Below are positions 41,723 through 50,518 of a stretch of 64,000 nt of DNA, one piece after another. The notes below the pieces were generated by a model that was given only the letters and a program-made list of their open reading frames with translations, did no database searches and had not been told where the DNA came from. The position numbers and the translations under genes were made by a program. The stretch's first letter is position 1; each line of letters opens with the position of its first letter. This DNA comes from Streptomyces iranensis (GTDB lineage Bacteria > Actinomycetota > Actinomycetes > Streptomycetales > Streptomycetaceae): contig NZ_JAGGLR010000005.1 in assembly GCF_017874715.1 (NCBI RefSeq), positions 124,001 to 188,000 of the forward strand, given 5' to 3'.

Positions 41723-42979
41723 TCAGATCACTCCGTCCGTTTTGAGCAGCCGCACTTCCTCGTCGCCGAGCCCCAGCTCCCCGACGTACACCTCTTCGTT
41801 GTGCTCACCCAGCAGCGGGGAGCGCTCGACCCGGACCGGGGAGTCGGAGAGCTTCAGCGGGGAGCCGACCGTGGTGAAGGCGCCGCGCTCGGGGTGGTCG
41901 ACCTCGACGATCATCTCGTTGGCCGCGAGCGACGCGTCCTCGACGATCTCCTTGGTGGACAGGATCGGCCCACACGGGATGTTGTGGGCGTTGAGCTGCT
42001 CCAGCACCTCCCACTTCGGCAGCGTGCTGGACCACTCCTCGATCAGCTGGAACATCTTGGCCAGCTTCGGCAGCCGCGCCTCGGGCGAGGCCCACTCCGG
42101 GTCATCGGCCAGCTCGGGGCGGCCGATCAGCCGGGTGATCGGCTCCCAGCCGACCGGCTGCACGATGACGTAGACGTAGTCGTTGGGCCCGCCGGGCGCG
42201 CACTTGACCGCCCAGCCGGGCTGGCCGCCACCGCTGGCGTTGCCACTGCGCGGCACCTCGTCGGCCTCAGACGTGTTTTCCGCGTTGGGATACTCCGCGA
42301 GCGGCCCGTGCGTCAGCCGCTGCTGGTCGCGCAGCTTCACCCGGCACAGGTTGAGCACCGCGTGCTGCATCGCCACGTTGACCCGCTGACCGCGCCCGGT
42401 GTGGGTGCGCTGGTAGAGCGCGGCGAGGATGCCCGCCACACAGTGCACCCCGGTGCCGGAGTCGCCGATCTGGGCACCGGTGGCCAGCGGCGGACCGTCC
42501 TCGAAGCCGGTCGTGGACATCGACCCGCCCATGGCCTGCGCGACCACCTCGTACGCCTTGAACTTGGTGTACGGGCCGTCGCCGAACCCCTTGATCGAGG
42601 CGTAGACCAGCCGGGGGTTGATCTCCTGGATGCGCTCCCAGGAGAACCCCATGCGGTCCACCGCGCCCGGACCGAAGTTCTCCACCAGGACGTCGCTGCG
42701 GCGGATCAGCTCGGTCAGGAGCTCCTTGCCGCGCTCGCTCTTGGTGTTCAGGGTGATGCTCCGCTTGTTGCAGTTGAGCATCGTGAAGTAGAGCGAGTCC
42801 ACGTCCGGGAGGTCGCGCAGCTGCTTGCGGGTGATGTCGCCGGTGACGTTCTCCAGCTTGATCACATCCGCGCCGAGCCAGGCGAGCAACTGGGTGGCGG
42901 AGGGACCGGACTGCACATGCGTCATGTCGAGGACGCGAATGCCCGACAGAGCCTGATTGGCCTCGAGAGCCTGGGACAT
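41723..42979 (-). CDS. frc: Formyl-CoA:oxalate CoA-transferase (class III, CaiB/BaiF family)
   Basis: 418 residues. It moves CoA from formyl-CoA (or succinyl-CoA) to oxalate. Strong family signs are [14 protein letters not shown] (Gln23), [30 protein letters not shown], catalytic Asp173 in QIGDSGTG and the flexible glycine loop SGGGQPGW. These match formyl-CoA transferase more closely than carnitine CoA-transferases. It lies 12 bp after the ThDP enzyme and 2 bp before the acyl-CoA ligase, within one operon. Class III mechanism proceeds by an aspartyl-CoA anhydride at Asp173. Confidence 0.92.
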   Translation of the reverse strand: MSQALEANQALSGIRVLDMTHVQSGPSATQLLAWLGADVIKLENVTGDITRKQLRDLPDVDSLYFTMLNCNKRSITLNTKSERGKELLTELIRRSDVLVENFGPGAVDRMGFSWERIQEINPRLVYASIKGFGDGPYTKFKAYEVVAQAMGGSMSTTGFEDGPPLATGAQIGDSGTGVHCVAGILAALYQRTHTGRGQRVNVAMQHAVLNLCRVKLRDQQRLTHGPLAEYPNAENTSEADEVPRSGNASGGGQPGWAVKCAPGGPNDYVYVIVQPVGWEPITRLIGRPELADDPEWASPEARLPKLAKMFQLIEEWSSTLPKWEVLEQLNAHNIPCGPILSTKEIVEDASLAANEMIVEVDHPERGAFTTVGSPLKLSDSPVRVERSPLLGEHNEEVYVGELGLGDEEVRLLKTDGVI

Positions 42980-42991
42980 GGTGGCGCCTCC

Positions 42992-44674
42992 CTACTTGTA
43001 CATGGTCTGGTTCATGGTTCCGGGGGCGTACGCGTCCGGGTCCACCCAGACGTTGATCAGCGACGGCTTGCCGGACTCCCGGGCGCGGCGCAGCGCCGGG
43101 CCGATGTCCGCCGGGTCGCGGACCTCCTCGCCGTGGCCGCCGAGCATCCGCGCGAACTGGTCGTAGGGCACATCGCCGAGGGTGTTGCCGACCCGCTCGC
43201 GTTCCTCGCCGTACTTGGCCTTCTGGCCGTAACGGATCTGGTTCATCGAGGAGTTGTTGCCGACGATGCCGACGAACGGCAGGTCGAAGCGGACCAGCGT
43301 CTCGAAGTCCCAGCCGGTCAGGGAGAACGCGCCGTCGCCGAAGAGTGCCACCACCTCCTTGTCCGGGCGGGCCTGCTTGGCGGCCATCACGAACGGCACC
43401 CCGACGCCGAGCGTCCCCAGCGGGCCCGGGTCCATCCAGTGGCCCGGCGACTTGGGCTGGACCACCTGGCCGGAGAAGGTGACGATGTCGCCGCCGTCAC
43501 CGATGTAGATCGAGTCCTCGGTGAGGAAGTCGTTGATCTCGCTGACCAGGCGGTAGGGGTGGATGGGGGAGGCGTCGGACCGGAGGTTGGGCAGCCGCTT
43601 CTCGATCGCCGCCTGCTCGGCGGCGCGCAGCTCGTCCAGCCACTCCTTGCGCTTGGCCGCTCCCCCGTTGATGCGGCCGGAGGCGGCCTGGGTGACGGCG
43701 GAGAGGATCAGCCCCGCGTCGCCCACGATGCCGAGGTCGACGTCCCGGTTCTTGCCGACCGTGCGGTAGTCGAGGTCGATCTGGACCACGGTGGCATCGG
43801 GGGAGAGCCGCTTGCCGTAGCCCATCCGGAAGTCGAAGGGTGTGCCGACGATGACGATGAGGTCGGCATTGGAGAACGCGTAGCGGCGGGAGAGCTGGAA
43901 GTGGTGCGGATCGCCGGGCGGCAGGGTGCCGCGCCCCGCGCCGTTCATGTACGCGGGCACGTTCAGGGTGCGCACCAGCTCGGTGGCCGCACCGGTGGCG
44001 CGGGTGGTCCACACCTGACTGCCCAGCAGGATCGCCGGCTTCTCGGCCTGGACCAGCAGATCGGCCAGCTTCTGGACGGATTCGGGGTCGCCGGCGTTGC
44101 GGGTGGAGGCACGGTAGTGCCCGGCCTGCGGGACGCGGGCCTTGTCCACCGGCACCTTGGCGTCCAGCACATCGCGCGGGATCTCCAGGAAGGAGGGGCC
44201 GGGGGCGCCGTGGAAGCACTCGCGGAAGGCCATGGAGACCATGTCGGCGGCGCGGGCGGTGTCCGGGACGGTGGCGGCGAACTTGGTGATCGGCGCCATC
44301 ATGTCCACGTGCGGAAGGTCTTGGAGGGAGCCCATCTTGTGCTGGTTGTGGGCGCCCTGGCCGCCGATGAGCAGCATGGGTGACTCGGCGCGGAAGGCGT
44401 TGGCGACACCGGTGACCGCGTCGGTGGTGCCGGGGCCGGCGGTGACGACGGCGCAGCCGGGCTTGCCGGTGATCCGGGCGTAGCCGTCGGCGGCGTGGGC
44501 GGCGACCTGTTCATGGCGTACGTCGATGACATCGATGCCCTCGTCGACGCAGCCGTCGTAGATGTCGATGATGTGGCCGCCGCAGAGGGTGTAGATGACC
44601 TCGACGCCTTCTGCCTTGAGTGCTTTGGCGACCAAGTGCCCGCCGGAGATGAGTTCCTGGCTGTCGTCGGGCAT
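42992..44674 (-). CDS. ThDP-dependent enzyme, probable oxalyl-CoA decarboxylase
   Basis: 560 residues of the acetolactate synthase/oxalyl-CoA decarboxylase superfamily. The ThDP-activating Glu is in RHEQVAAHAADGYARI, and the ThDP/Mg motif runs from GDGAFSLTG to GNNSS. Oxalyl-CoA decarboxylase would split oxalyl-CoA to formyl-CoA and CO2; pairing with frc supports this, but the sequence differs from classic Oxc around the ThDP motif, so a related 2-hydroxyacyl-CoA lyase or synthase is an alternative. ATG at 44674 was chosen over an in-frame ATG at 44728 because the latter would place the predicted operator inside the coding region. Confidence 0.8.
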   Translation of the reverse strand: MPDDSQELISGGHLVAKALKAEGVEVIYTLCGGHIIDIYDGCVDEGIDVIDVRHEQVAAHAADGYARITGKPGCAVVTAGPGTTDAVTGVANAFRAESPMLLIGGQGAHNQHKMGSLQDLPHVDMMAPITKFAATVPDTARAADMVSMAFRECFHGAPGPSFLEIPRDVLDAKVPVDKARVPQAGHYRASTRNAGDPESVQKLADLLVQAEKPAILLGSQVWTTRATGAATELVRTLNVPAYMNGAGRGTLPPGDPHHFQLSRRYAFSNADLIVIVGTPFDFRMGYGKRLSPDATVVQIDLDYRTVGKNRDVDLGIVGDAGLILSAVTQAASGRINGGAAKRKEWLDELRAAEQAAIEKRLPNLRSDASPIHPYRLVSEINDFLTEDSIYIGDGGDIVTFSGQVVQPKSPGHWMDPGPLGTLGVGVPFVMAAKQARPDKEVVALFGDGAFSLTGWDFETLVRFDLPFVGIVGNNSSMNQIRYGQKAKYGEERERVGNTLGDVPYDQFARMLGGHGEEVRDPADIGPALRRARESGKPSLINVWVDPDAYAPGTMNQTMYK

Positions 44675-44721
44675 GGCGAATCGCGTCCCTTCGTAGGGGT
44701 TCGGTGCTGCCTCGCGGGTAG

Positions 44722-44733
44722 ATTGCATACAGT
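44722..44733 (-). promoter_or_regulatory. Predicted GntR operator upstream of the oxalate operon
   Basis: On the transcribed strand it reads ACTGTATGCAAT, 48 bp before the chosen start at 44674. TATGCA may be the -10, with TTCATA 17 bp upstream as a weak -35, so binding would block RNA polymerase. It matches the elements at 13877-13888 and 15568-15579 at all ten defined positions. Confidence 0.65.
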
Positions 44734-44798
44734 CGACGTTATGCGGTATGAACTTTGTTATCCCACCATCGGCCGAGCGATGTCCAGGGGGCGTGCGC

Positions 44799-44831
44799 CA
44801 CTCGTTCGAACCAGTGCTGGATCAAGCACTG
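44799..44831 (+). promoter_or_regulatory. Two palindromes upstream of the sucC-like gene
   Basis: CACTCGTTCGAACCAGTG (44799-44816) is an 18-bp palindrome with one mismatched pair. It overlaps CAGTGCT (44812-44818) and AGCACTG (44825-44831), a 7-bp inverted repeat around GGATCA. They lie 27-59 bp before the SucC start, in promoter or leader. They differ from the GntR element, so a second regulator or a leader hairpin is possible. Confidence 0.45.
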
Positions 44832-44857
44832 TTGACGGGCCATCAGGGAGCTGACAC

Positions 44858-46048
44858 ATGGACCTGTACGAACATCAGGCACGGGAACTCCTTCATGACA
44901 ACGGCGTCTTGGTGCCGAGAGCGGAGGTCGTGGACACGGCCGAAGCCGCCCGCGCGGCCGCCGAACGGCTCGGCGGCCGCGTCGTCATCAAGGCCCAGGT
45001 GAAGACCGGAGGCCGGGGCAAGGCGGGCGGGGTGAAGCTCGCCGACGACCCGGCCGCGGCCGAGCTGACCGCACGCCGGATCCTCGGCATGGACATCAAG
45101 GGCCACACCGTCCACCGGGTGATGGTGGCCGAACCCGTCGAGGTGGCACGGGAGATGTACCTCGGCTTCACCCTGGACCGGGCCGCGGGCCGCTTCCTGG
45201 CCATCGCCTCCGCCGAGGGCGGTATGGAGATCGAGGAGGTCGCGGCGCGCCGCCCCGAGGCGGTGGCCCGGATCGCCGTCGACCCGGCCGAGGGGGTGAC
45301 CGAGGCGAAGGCCGCCGAGATCGCCGTCGCCGGGGGACTGCCGCGCGAGACGACCGAGACCATCCGCCGGCTGTGGACCGTCCTGACCGCGCACGACGCC
45401 CTCCTCGTCGAGGTCAACCCGCTGGTGGTGACCCGTAGCGGCGCGATCGTGGCCCTGGACGGAAAGGTCACCCTGGACGACAACGCCCGCTTCCGGCAGC
45501 CGTCACAGCCGTCATGGGACGCCGCCGACGACCGCGCCCGGGACCCGCTGGAGACCCGGGCCGCGGCCGCCGGGCTCGGCTATGTGAAGCTGGACGGCCA
45601 GGTGGGCGTCATCGGCAACGGCGCGGGCCTGGTGATGTCCACGCTGGACGTCGTCGCGGGCTGCGGCGCCCGCCCCGCCGACTTCCTCGACATCGGCGGC
45701 GGCGCCTCCGCCCAGGTGATGGCCGACGGTCTCGGCCTCGTCCTCGACGACCCGGATGTGCGCTCCGTCCTGGTCAACGTCTTCGGCGGCATCACCGCCT
45801 GTGACGCGGTGGCCGACGGCATCGTGCGCGCCCTGGACACAGTGACCCTCACCAAACCGCTCGTGGTCCGGCTCGACGGCAACAACGCCGCACGTGGCCG
45901 GGCCATCCTTGGCCAATTGGCTCATCCACTCGTCCACCAGGCCGACACCATGGACGGGGCGGCCGCGCGCGCCGCCGAACTCGCGGTGTCCGCTGCGTCC
46001 GCCGCGGCCGATACATCCGCCGCGTCGTCCGATACGTCAGCCGCATAA
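44858..46048 (+). CDS. sucC: ADP-forming succinate-CoA ligase subunit beta paralogue (SucC-like)
   Basis: 396 residues. The ATP-grasp N terminus [37 protein letters not shown], the Mg/nucleotide residues in [10 protein letters not shown] and the C-terminal [17 protein letters not shown] are all characteristic. The last about 20 residues are an Ala/Ser/Asp-rich tail. With the downstream SucD partner it should make succinyl-CoA or a related acyl-CoA. It is divergent from the oxalate operon, so it may be an accessory isozyme supplying the CoA donor for oxalate activation rather than the TCA-cycle enzyme. Ribosome site CAGGGAG lies 7 nt upstream. Confidence 0.88.
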   Translation: MDLYEHQARELLHDNGVLVPRAEVVDTAEAARAAAERLGGRVVIKAQVKTGGRGKAGGVKLADDPAAAELTARRILGMDIKGHTVHRVMVAEPVEVAREMYLGFTLDRAAGRFLAIASAEGGMEIEEVAARRPEAVARIAVDPAEGVTEAKAAEIAVAGGLPRETTETIRRLWTVLTAHDALLVEVNPLVVTRSGAIVALDGKVTLDDNARFRQPSQPSWDAADDRARDPLETRAAAAGLGYVKLDGQVGVIGNGAGLVMSTLDVVAGCGARPADFLDIGGGASAQVMADGLGLVLDDPDVRSVLVNVFGGITACDAVADGIVRALDTVTLTKPLVVRLDGNNAARGRAILGQLAHPLVHQADTMDGAAARAAELAVSAASAAADTSAASSDTSAA

Positions 46049-46061
46049 GGGGGCTCCTCGC

Positions 46062-46958
46062 ATGGCCATCTTCCTCACCAAGGACAGCAAGGTCATCGTC
46101 CAGGGCATGACCGGCGCGGAAGGCATGAAGCACACCCGGCGGATGCTCGCCGCGGGCACCGACGTCGTCGGCGGTGTCAATCCGCGCAAGGCCGGGACCC
46201 GGGTCGACATCGACGGCCGTACGGTGCCCGTCTTCGGCTCCGTACGCGAGGCCATGGACACCACCGGCGCCGATGTGAGCGTCCTCTTCGTCCCGCCGCC
46301 CCACGCCAAGGCCGCCGTCACCGAGGCCGCCGACGCCCGGATCCCGCTCGCCGTCGTCATCACCGAGGGCATCCCGGTCCATGACGCGGTCGCCTTCCAG
46401 GCGTACGCCCGAGCCCGCGCCACCAGGGTCATCGGCCCGAACTGCCCCGGGCTGATCTCCCCGGGCCAGTCCAACGCCGGGATCATCCCCGCCGACATCA
46501 CCAAGCCGGGCCGGATCGGGCTGGTGTCCAAGTCCGGCACCCTCACCTACCAACTCATGTACGAGCTGCGCGGCATCGGCTTCTCCACCTGTGTGGGCAT
46601 CGGCGGCGACCCGGTCATCGGCACCACTCATATCGACGCCCTGGCCGCCTTCGAGGACGACCCCGACACCGACCTGATCGTGATGATCGGAGAGATCGGC
46701 GGCGACGCCGAGGAGCGGGCCGCGCGGTACATCGCCGACCGCGTCACCAAGCCGGTCGTCGGCTACATCGCGGGCTTCACCGCCCCCGAGGGCAGGACCA
46801 TGGGCCACGCGGGCGCCATCGTCTCCGGCTCCTCGGGCACCGCGGCGGCGAAGAAGGCGGCGCTGGAGGCGGCGGGCGTGAGCGTGGGAGCGACCCCCAC
46901 GGAGACCGCCGGGCTGGTATTGGCCCTTCTGGCCGAAACACCCGGCAACCCCGCGTGA
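46062..46958 (+). CDS. sucD: Succinate-CoA ligase subunit alpha paralogue (SucD-like)
   Basis: 298 residues. N-terminal CoA-binding domain [20 protein letters not shown], then [12 protein letters not shown], and the phosphohistidine loop [10 protein letters not shown] (His249). ATG at 46062 has AAGGGGG 7 nt upstream and is 13 bp after sucC. The two subunits form the heterotetrameric ligase. A second sucCD copy near formyl-CoA-transferase genes is, from memory, also found in Streptomyces coelicolor; that recollection was not checked. The stop lies inside a 25-bp tandem repeat. Confidence 0.9.
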   Translation: MAIFLTKDSKVIVQGMTGAEGMKHTRRMLAAGTDVVGGVNPRKAGTRVDIDGRTVPVFGSVREAMDTTGADVSVLFVPPPHAKAAVTEAADARIPLAVVITEGIPVHDAVAFQAYARARATRVIGPNCPGLISPGQSNAGIIPADITKPGRIGLVSKSGTLTYQLMYELRGIGFSTCVGIGGDPVIGTTHIDALAAFEDDPDTDLIVMIGEIGGDAEERAARYIADRVTKPVVGYIAGFTAPEGRTMGHAGAIVSGSSGTAAAKKAALEAAGVSVGATPTETAGLVLALLAETPGNPA

Positions 46959-47001
46959 TGTGAGCCATACCCGATCCGCGTGATCTGAGCCATACCCGAT
47001 T
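46952..47001. repeat. 25-bp tandem duplication across the sucD stop
   Basis: Units 46952-46976 and 46977-47001 differ at two positions and share TGAGCCATACCCGAT. The first contains the sucD stop codon. Beyond it, 47002-47130 is a leader without a clear stem before the aldehyde dehydrogenase gene. Confidence 0.65.
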
Positions 47002-47130
47002 CGCGACCGGGTCACTGTGGCACTCCGTGCCACTACCTTCCTCCCATACGCACACCCATGCCGTACGGGCGTCCCCGCCGTACGGCCGCCACATCCCGCC
47101 CCGCCTGTGCAACGAGAGCGGAGATCACCG

Positions 47131-48675
47131 ATGGCACCCACCCTCACCCTCAAGCCCGGAACCGCCTGGGGCGACGCCTGGCAGCGCTGCCTGGCCGTCG
47201 CCCCCGAGGCGTTCCAGGACGACCGAGTCCTCAACCTCTGGGACGGCACCTGGCACCGCGACGGCCGGGCCCTCCCCGCCACCACCCCCGTGGACGGCAC
47301 CCCCATCGCGGGCCCGCCACGGCTGGACGCCACCACCGCCCACCAGGCCGTACGCGCCTCCCTCGACCAGCACCGCCGCTGGCGCCACATCGCCCTCCCG
47401 GAGCGCCGGGCACGGGTCGCCGCCACCCTCGACGCGCTCACCGAACACCGCGAACTCCTCGCCCTCCTCCTCGTCTGGGAGATCGGCAAGCCCTGGCGGC
47501 TGGCCCAGGCCGATGTGGACCGGGCCATCGACGGCGTCCGCTGGTACGTCGACGAGATCGACCGCATGGCCGAGGGCCGCACCCCGCTGCCCGGCCCGGT
47601 CTCCAACATCGCCAGCTGGAACTACCCGATGAGCGTCCTCGCCCACGCCATGCTCGTCCAGGCGCTGGCCGGCAACGCCGTCATCGCCAAGACGCCCACC
47701 GACGGCGGGCTGGCCTGCCTCACCCTCGCCTGCGCACTCGCCGCCCGCGAGGGCATCCCGATCACCCTCCTCAGCGGCAGCGGCGGCGAGCTCTCCGAGG
47801 CCCTCGTCCGCTCGCCCGAGATCGGCTGCGTCTCCTTCGTCGGCGGCCGCGACACCGGCGCCCGGGTCGCCACCGCCGTCGCCGACCTCGGCAAGCGCCA
47901 CATCCTGGAGCAGGAGGGCCTCAATGCCTGGGGCATCTGGAACTTCACCGACTGGGACGCCCTCGCCCCGCTGATCCGCAAGACCTTCGACTACGGCAAG
48001 CAGCGCTGCACCGCCTATCCGCGCTTCGTCGTCCAGCGCTCGTCCTTCGACGACTTCCTCTCCGTCTACCTCCCGGCGGCGCGCTCCATCCGCGTGGGTC
48101 ACCCCCTCGCGGTGGAGAACCCCTCGGACCCCCTCCCCGACCTGGACTTCGGCCCGCTGATCAACGCGGCCAAGGCCAAGGAGCTCGCCGACCAGGTGTC
48201 CGAGGCCATCGACCGCGGCGCCGTCCCGCTGCACCGCGGCGACCTCGCCCACGGCCACTTCCTCCCCGGCCAGGACCTCTCCGCCTACGCGGCCCCCGTC
48301 ACCCTCCTCAATCCGCCCTCGACCTCCCCGCTCCACCACGCCGAGCCCTTCGGCCCGGTCGACACCCTCGTCCTGGTCGACACCGAGGCCGAACTGCTCG
48401 CCGCCATGAACGCCAGCAACGGCGCCCTCGTCGCCACCCTCTCCTGCGACGACCCCGACACCTATGACCGCCTGGCCCCCCAGATCCGCGCCTTCAAGAC
48501 CGGCCACGGCAAGCCCCGCTCCCGCGGCGACCGCGACGAGCTCTTCGGCGGCTTCGGCGCCTCCTGGCGCGGCGCCTTCGTCGGCGGAGACCTCCTGGTC
48601 CGCGCCGTCACCGAGGGCCCGGACCCCGAACGCCTCCCCGGCAACTTCCCCGACTACCACCTGATGCCGGACTGA
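47131..48675 (+). CDS. Aldehyde dehydrogenase family protein
   Basis: 514 residues. NAD(P)-dependent aldehyde dehydrogenase fold: cofactor-site NIASWNYPMSVLAHAMLVQA, general-base Glu in LEQEGLNAWG and catalytic Cys293 in GKQRCTAYPR. Several motifs are diverged from classic enzymes (for example FVGGRDTGARVA in place of FTGS), so substrate is not predictable. ATG at 47131 has a GCGGAG ribosome site 7-8 nt upstream. It follows sucCD by 172 bp. A role with glyoxylate, glycolaldehyde or a semialdehyde would fit the neighbouring acid metabolism, but is speculation. Confidence 0.85.
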   Translation: MAPTLTLKPGTAWGDAWQRCLAVAPEAFQDDRVLNLWDGTWHRDGRALPATTPVDGTPIAGPPRLDATTAHQAVRASLDQHRRWRHIALPERRARVAATLDALTEHRELLALLLVWEIGKPWRLAQADVDRAIDGVRWYVDEIDRMAEGRTPLPGPVSNIASWNYPMSVLAHAMLVQALAGNAVIAKTPTDGGLACLTLACALAAREGIPITLLSGSGGELSEALVRSPEIGCVSFVGGRDTGARVATAVADLGKRHILEQEGLNAWGIWNFTDWDALAPLIRKTFDYGKQRCTAYPRFVVQRSSFDDFLSVYLPAARSIRVGHPLAVENPSDPLPDLDFGPLINAAKAKELADQVSEAIDRGAVPLHRGDLAHGHFLPGQDLSAYAAPVTLLNPPSTSPLHHAEPFGPVDTLVLVDTEAELLAAMNASNGALVATLSCDDPDTYDRLAPQIRAFKTGHGKPRSRGDRDELFGGFGASWRGAFVGGDLLVRAVTEGPDPERLPGNFPDYHLMPD

Positions 48676-48809
48676 CCACCCTCCGTGCCCACCCCCGCGT
48701 CCCTCCAGGTCGGCGCGGGGGCGGGCGCCCGGCATACGCAGGTGAAACGCACTCCGAAACCTTGGTATCGTGGTCCGTGTCGCCGCGGCCGAGCCGCGGA
48801 GCACACCTG

Positions 48810-48894
48810 GTCCGGGTGGCGGAATGGCAGACGCGCTAGCTTGAGGTGCTAGTGCCCTTTATCGGGCGTGGGGGTTCAAGTCCCCCCTCGGACA
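48810..48894 (+). tRNA. tRNA-Leu, anticodon GAG
   Basis: An 85-nt class II tRNA. Acceptor GTCCGGG pairs with CTCGGAC, the D-arm GCGGAATGGCAGACGC is typical, and the anticodon stem CTAGC/GCTAG encloses TTGAGGT (anticodon GAG, codons CUC/CUU). The long variable arm is TGCCCTTTATCGGGCG and the T-arm GGGGGTTCAAGTCCCCC is perfect. CCA is not encoded. The sequence to its right changes character to accessory DNA, so its 3' end is a candidate integration site, although no repeat of the 3' end was found inside the window. Confidence 0.95.
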
Positions 48895-49174
48895 CGTGCG
48901 GGTAGCCCATGGGTTCCATGAGAGTGCTGGTCGAGTCTCATCTCGGCCAGCATTTTACATTTCCCGGGGCCTGTCCGACGGGCACCCAGCCGATGCTGGT
49001 TAAGATGGTCGGCACCGGGGTGGCGCGATGGCGAGCAAATGCTGAATGGGTGGCGGCACGTCAGACCCCCGGTAGAGCGGGGCTGGTGTGTGCGGAGAAG
49101 TGCCGGTCGGATGCTAGATTCTCCTCAGAAGATCACCGCCGCATTCCAGTATCATTGATTTTGCCAGGAGAGAC

Positions 49175-49276
49175 ATGCCCCGGCCGTACAAGGTGTTCCA
49201 AGCGATTTTGGTGATGACGTTGACTGTCGCATACGCCGTTCCAATCATGATGGACATCCTGCGCTTCATGATATGA
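49175..49276 (+). CDS. Putative 33-residue membrane peptide
   Basis: MPRPYKVFQAILVMTLTVAY continues AVPIMMDILRFMI and stop: a positively charged N terminus followed by one membrane span. CCAGGAG lies 5 nt upstream of the ATG, a good ribosome site, and a strong rho-independent terminator begins 37 bp after the stop, so this looks like a complete short transcript. Codon use (ATT, TTG, GTT, CAA) is less GC-biased than neighbouring genes. It could be a toxin, leader or small membrane protein; no family was recognised. Confidence 0.5.
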   Translation: MPRPYKVFQAILVMTLTVAYAVPIMMDILRFMI

Positions 49277-49313
49277 GTCGCAACGGCTTGCCTTGTGGAT
49301 GATGCAGAAATCG

Positions 49314-49350
49314 GCCCCCTTGTCGCGAACAGGACGAGGGGGCTCTTTTT
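49314..49350 (+). terminator. Rho-independent terminator
   Basis: Stem GCCCCCTTGTC (49314-49324) with GACGAGGGGGC (49333-49343), one G-T pair, 8-nt loop, followed directly by TCTTTTT. A textbook intrinsic terminator, unusual for its clear T-tract in this genome. It closes the transcript of the small peptide. Confidence 0.88.
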
Positions 49351-49579
49351 CGGGCGGGGTCGCCGGCTATCCCTCACCCTTGGACCCCTCCCATGCGTGG
49401 ACGCACTTGATGATCGCATCCGCCCGCATGTGGGATTCTGCATGCACTTTGCAAGTGTTCTGTCCAGTCTCGTCCCTCACTCTCTAACGAGACGGACCGG
49501 CTCATGCTGGGCCTTGCCTGGCGTTCTCGGAGTCCGTGATCCGCGTCTGATGAGATCAACAAGGGGGACAAAGGTAGTA
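49351..49579. other. Leader region before the PfkB kinase
   Basis: 229 bp without a supported gene. It contains CACTTTGCAAGTG (5-bp arms) within a run TGCATGCACTTTGCAAG, and CTCTAACGAGACGG. A promoter is presumably present, but no convincing -35/-10 pair was found. The long reading frame that covers it upstream of the kinase start has no family similarity I recognise. Confidence 0.4.
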
Positions 49580-50503
49580 ATGGCGCAGATAGTTACTGTG
49601 GGTGTGACTCGATTATCGATGATCATGCCTGTCGAGCAGTTTCCGGTGGATTTCAGTGCTTACCAGCAGGCACCTTGGATGCGGTGTGCCGTGGTGGGCG
49701 GTGCGTACAACGTGGCAAGCGCGGTCTTACGTCTGGGAGACACTCCCCGGCTGTGCACCACCGTTGGGTCGGACGACGCTGGTCAGGTGATCAGGGGGAC
49801 ACTAAAGCGTGCCGGCCTGGAGGGGCGTGGTGTCGTCACGGTGCCGGAGTCGGCCAAGACTGTGATCCTTGTCGAGCCAGACGGGCAGGTGGCGCGAAGC
49901 GGATGGACCGGCGGGCCCGTCAACTATCCGATGGAACGGTTCATCGAGCAGGCCTTGGGCGCCGATCTGGCCGTGATCGCCAGTAATCCGTTCGGGAAAC
50001 CCTTCTTGAAGGTGGCGAAGGACTTGCTGAAGCTGCCGATCGCTACAGACCTGCACGCGTGCCGGGACTGCGATGGGCTCAGCAGGCAACCGTGGCTCGA
50101 GTGTGCCGACGTCATCTTCCGAAGTCATGAGGGACTTACCTGTTCCCCGCGGGAGTGGGTCGCAGACGTGCTCCGCAGGTACCCGGGGTGCTGTATAGCC
50201 GTGGTGGGTCGGGGCGACCAGGGATGCGTGATGGGCCTGCGCGACGGCAGATTCGTCGAGATCTTGGCGGCGGCGCCGCGGCCGGTGTGCAGCACCGACG
50301 GTGCGGGGGACGCGTTGCTCGCCGCCTTCCTGCACGGATGGCTGGCGTCCGGGGAGCCGGTGGAGGCGTTGGAGTCGGCGGTGATATTCGCTGGCTGGAA
50401 GGTCGGTGCGAGCTCTGCAGCCGATGGGTTCCTGAGTGAGAGCGAGCTTGCTGCTCTGCGCCGCGTGTATGCGGTCCGGACTCGGGTGGGGACATGGCGG
50501 TAG
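49580..50503 (+). CDS. PfkB family carbohydrate kinase
   Basis: 307 residues. The ribokinase fold is recognised from GGAYNVASAVLRLGDTPRLC near the N terminus and the C-terminal active-site motif STDGAGDALLAAFLHGW, whose GAGD holds the catalytic Asp. It phosphorylates a sugar, nucleoside or similar alcohol; specificity unknown. The start at 49580 (AAAGG upstream) was chosen over a frame reaching back across the terminator. It converges on the NB-ARC/TPR gene with 15 bp between stops. GC-bias is lower than in the left part of the window. Confidence 0.85.
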   Translation: MAQIVTVGVTRLSMIMPVEQFPVDFSAYQQAPWMRCAVVGGAYNVASAVLRLGDTPRLCTTVGSDDAGQVIRGTLKRAGLEGRGVVTVPESAKTVILVEPDGQVARSGWTGGPVNYPMERFIEQALGADLAVIASNPFGKPFLKVAKDLLKLPIATDLHACRDCDGLSRQPWLECADVIFRSHEGLTCSPREWVADVLRRYPGCCIAVVGRGDQGCVMGLRDGRFVEILAAAPRPVCSTDGAGDALLAAFLHGWLASGEPVEALESAVIFAGWKVGASSAADGFLSESELAALRRVYAVRTRVGTWR

Positions 50504-50518
50504 GGGGAACGCGAGGAC

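Noticed and set aside
37836..42173. A 1445-codon plus-strand open frame
   Set aside because: It is antisense to the OFA transporter, acyl-CoA ligase and part of frc, all with strong family motifs. Long shadow frames are expected in high-GC DNA, and the translation (His/Arg/Glu/Gly-rich) shows no domain.
41801..44383. An 860-codon plus-strand open frame
   Set aside because: Antisense to frc and the ThDP gene; no recognisable domain and no ribosome site.
45849..47609. A 586-codon minus-strand frame opposite sucD
   Set aside because: Covers the SucD phosphohistidine loop on the other strand; no motif of its own.
48909..49214. A 101-codon plus-strand frame after the tRNA
   Set aside because: No ribosome site, no hydrophobic or family signal, and it overlaps the better-supported 33-residue peptide in another frame.
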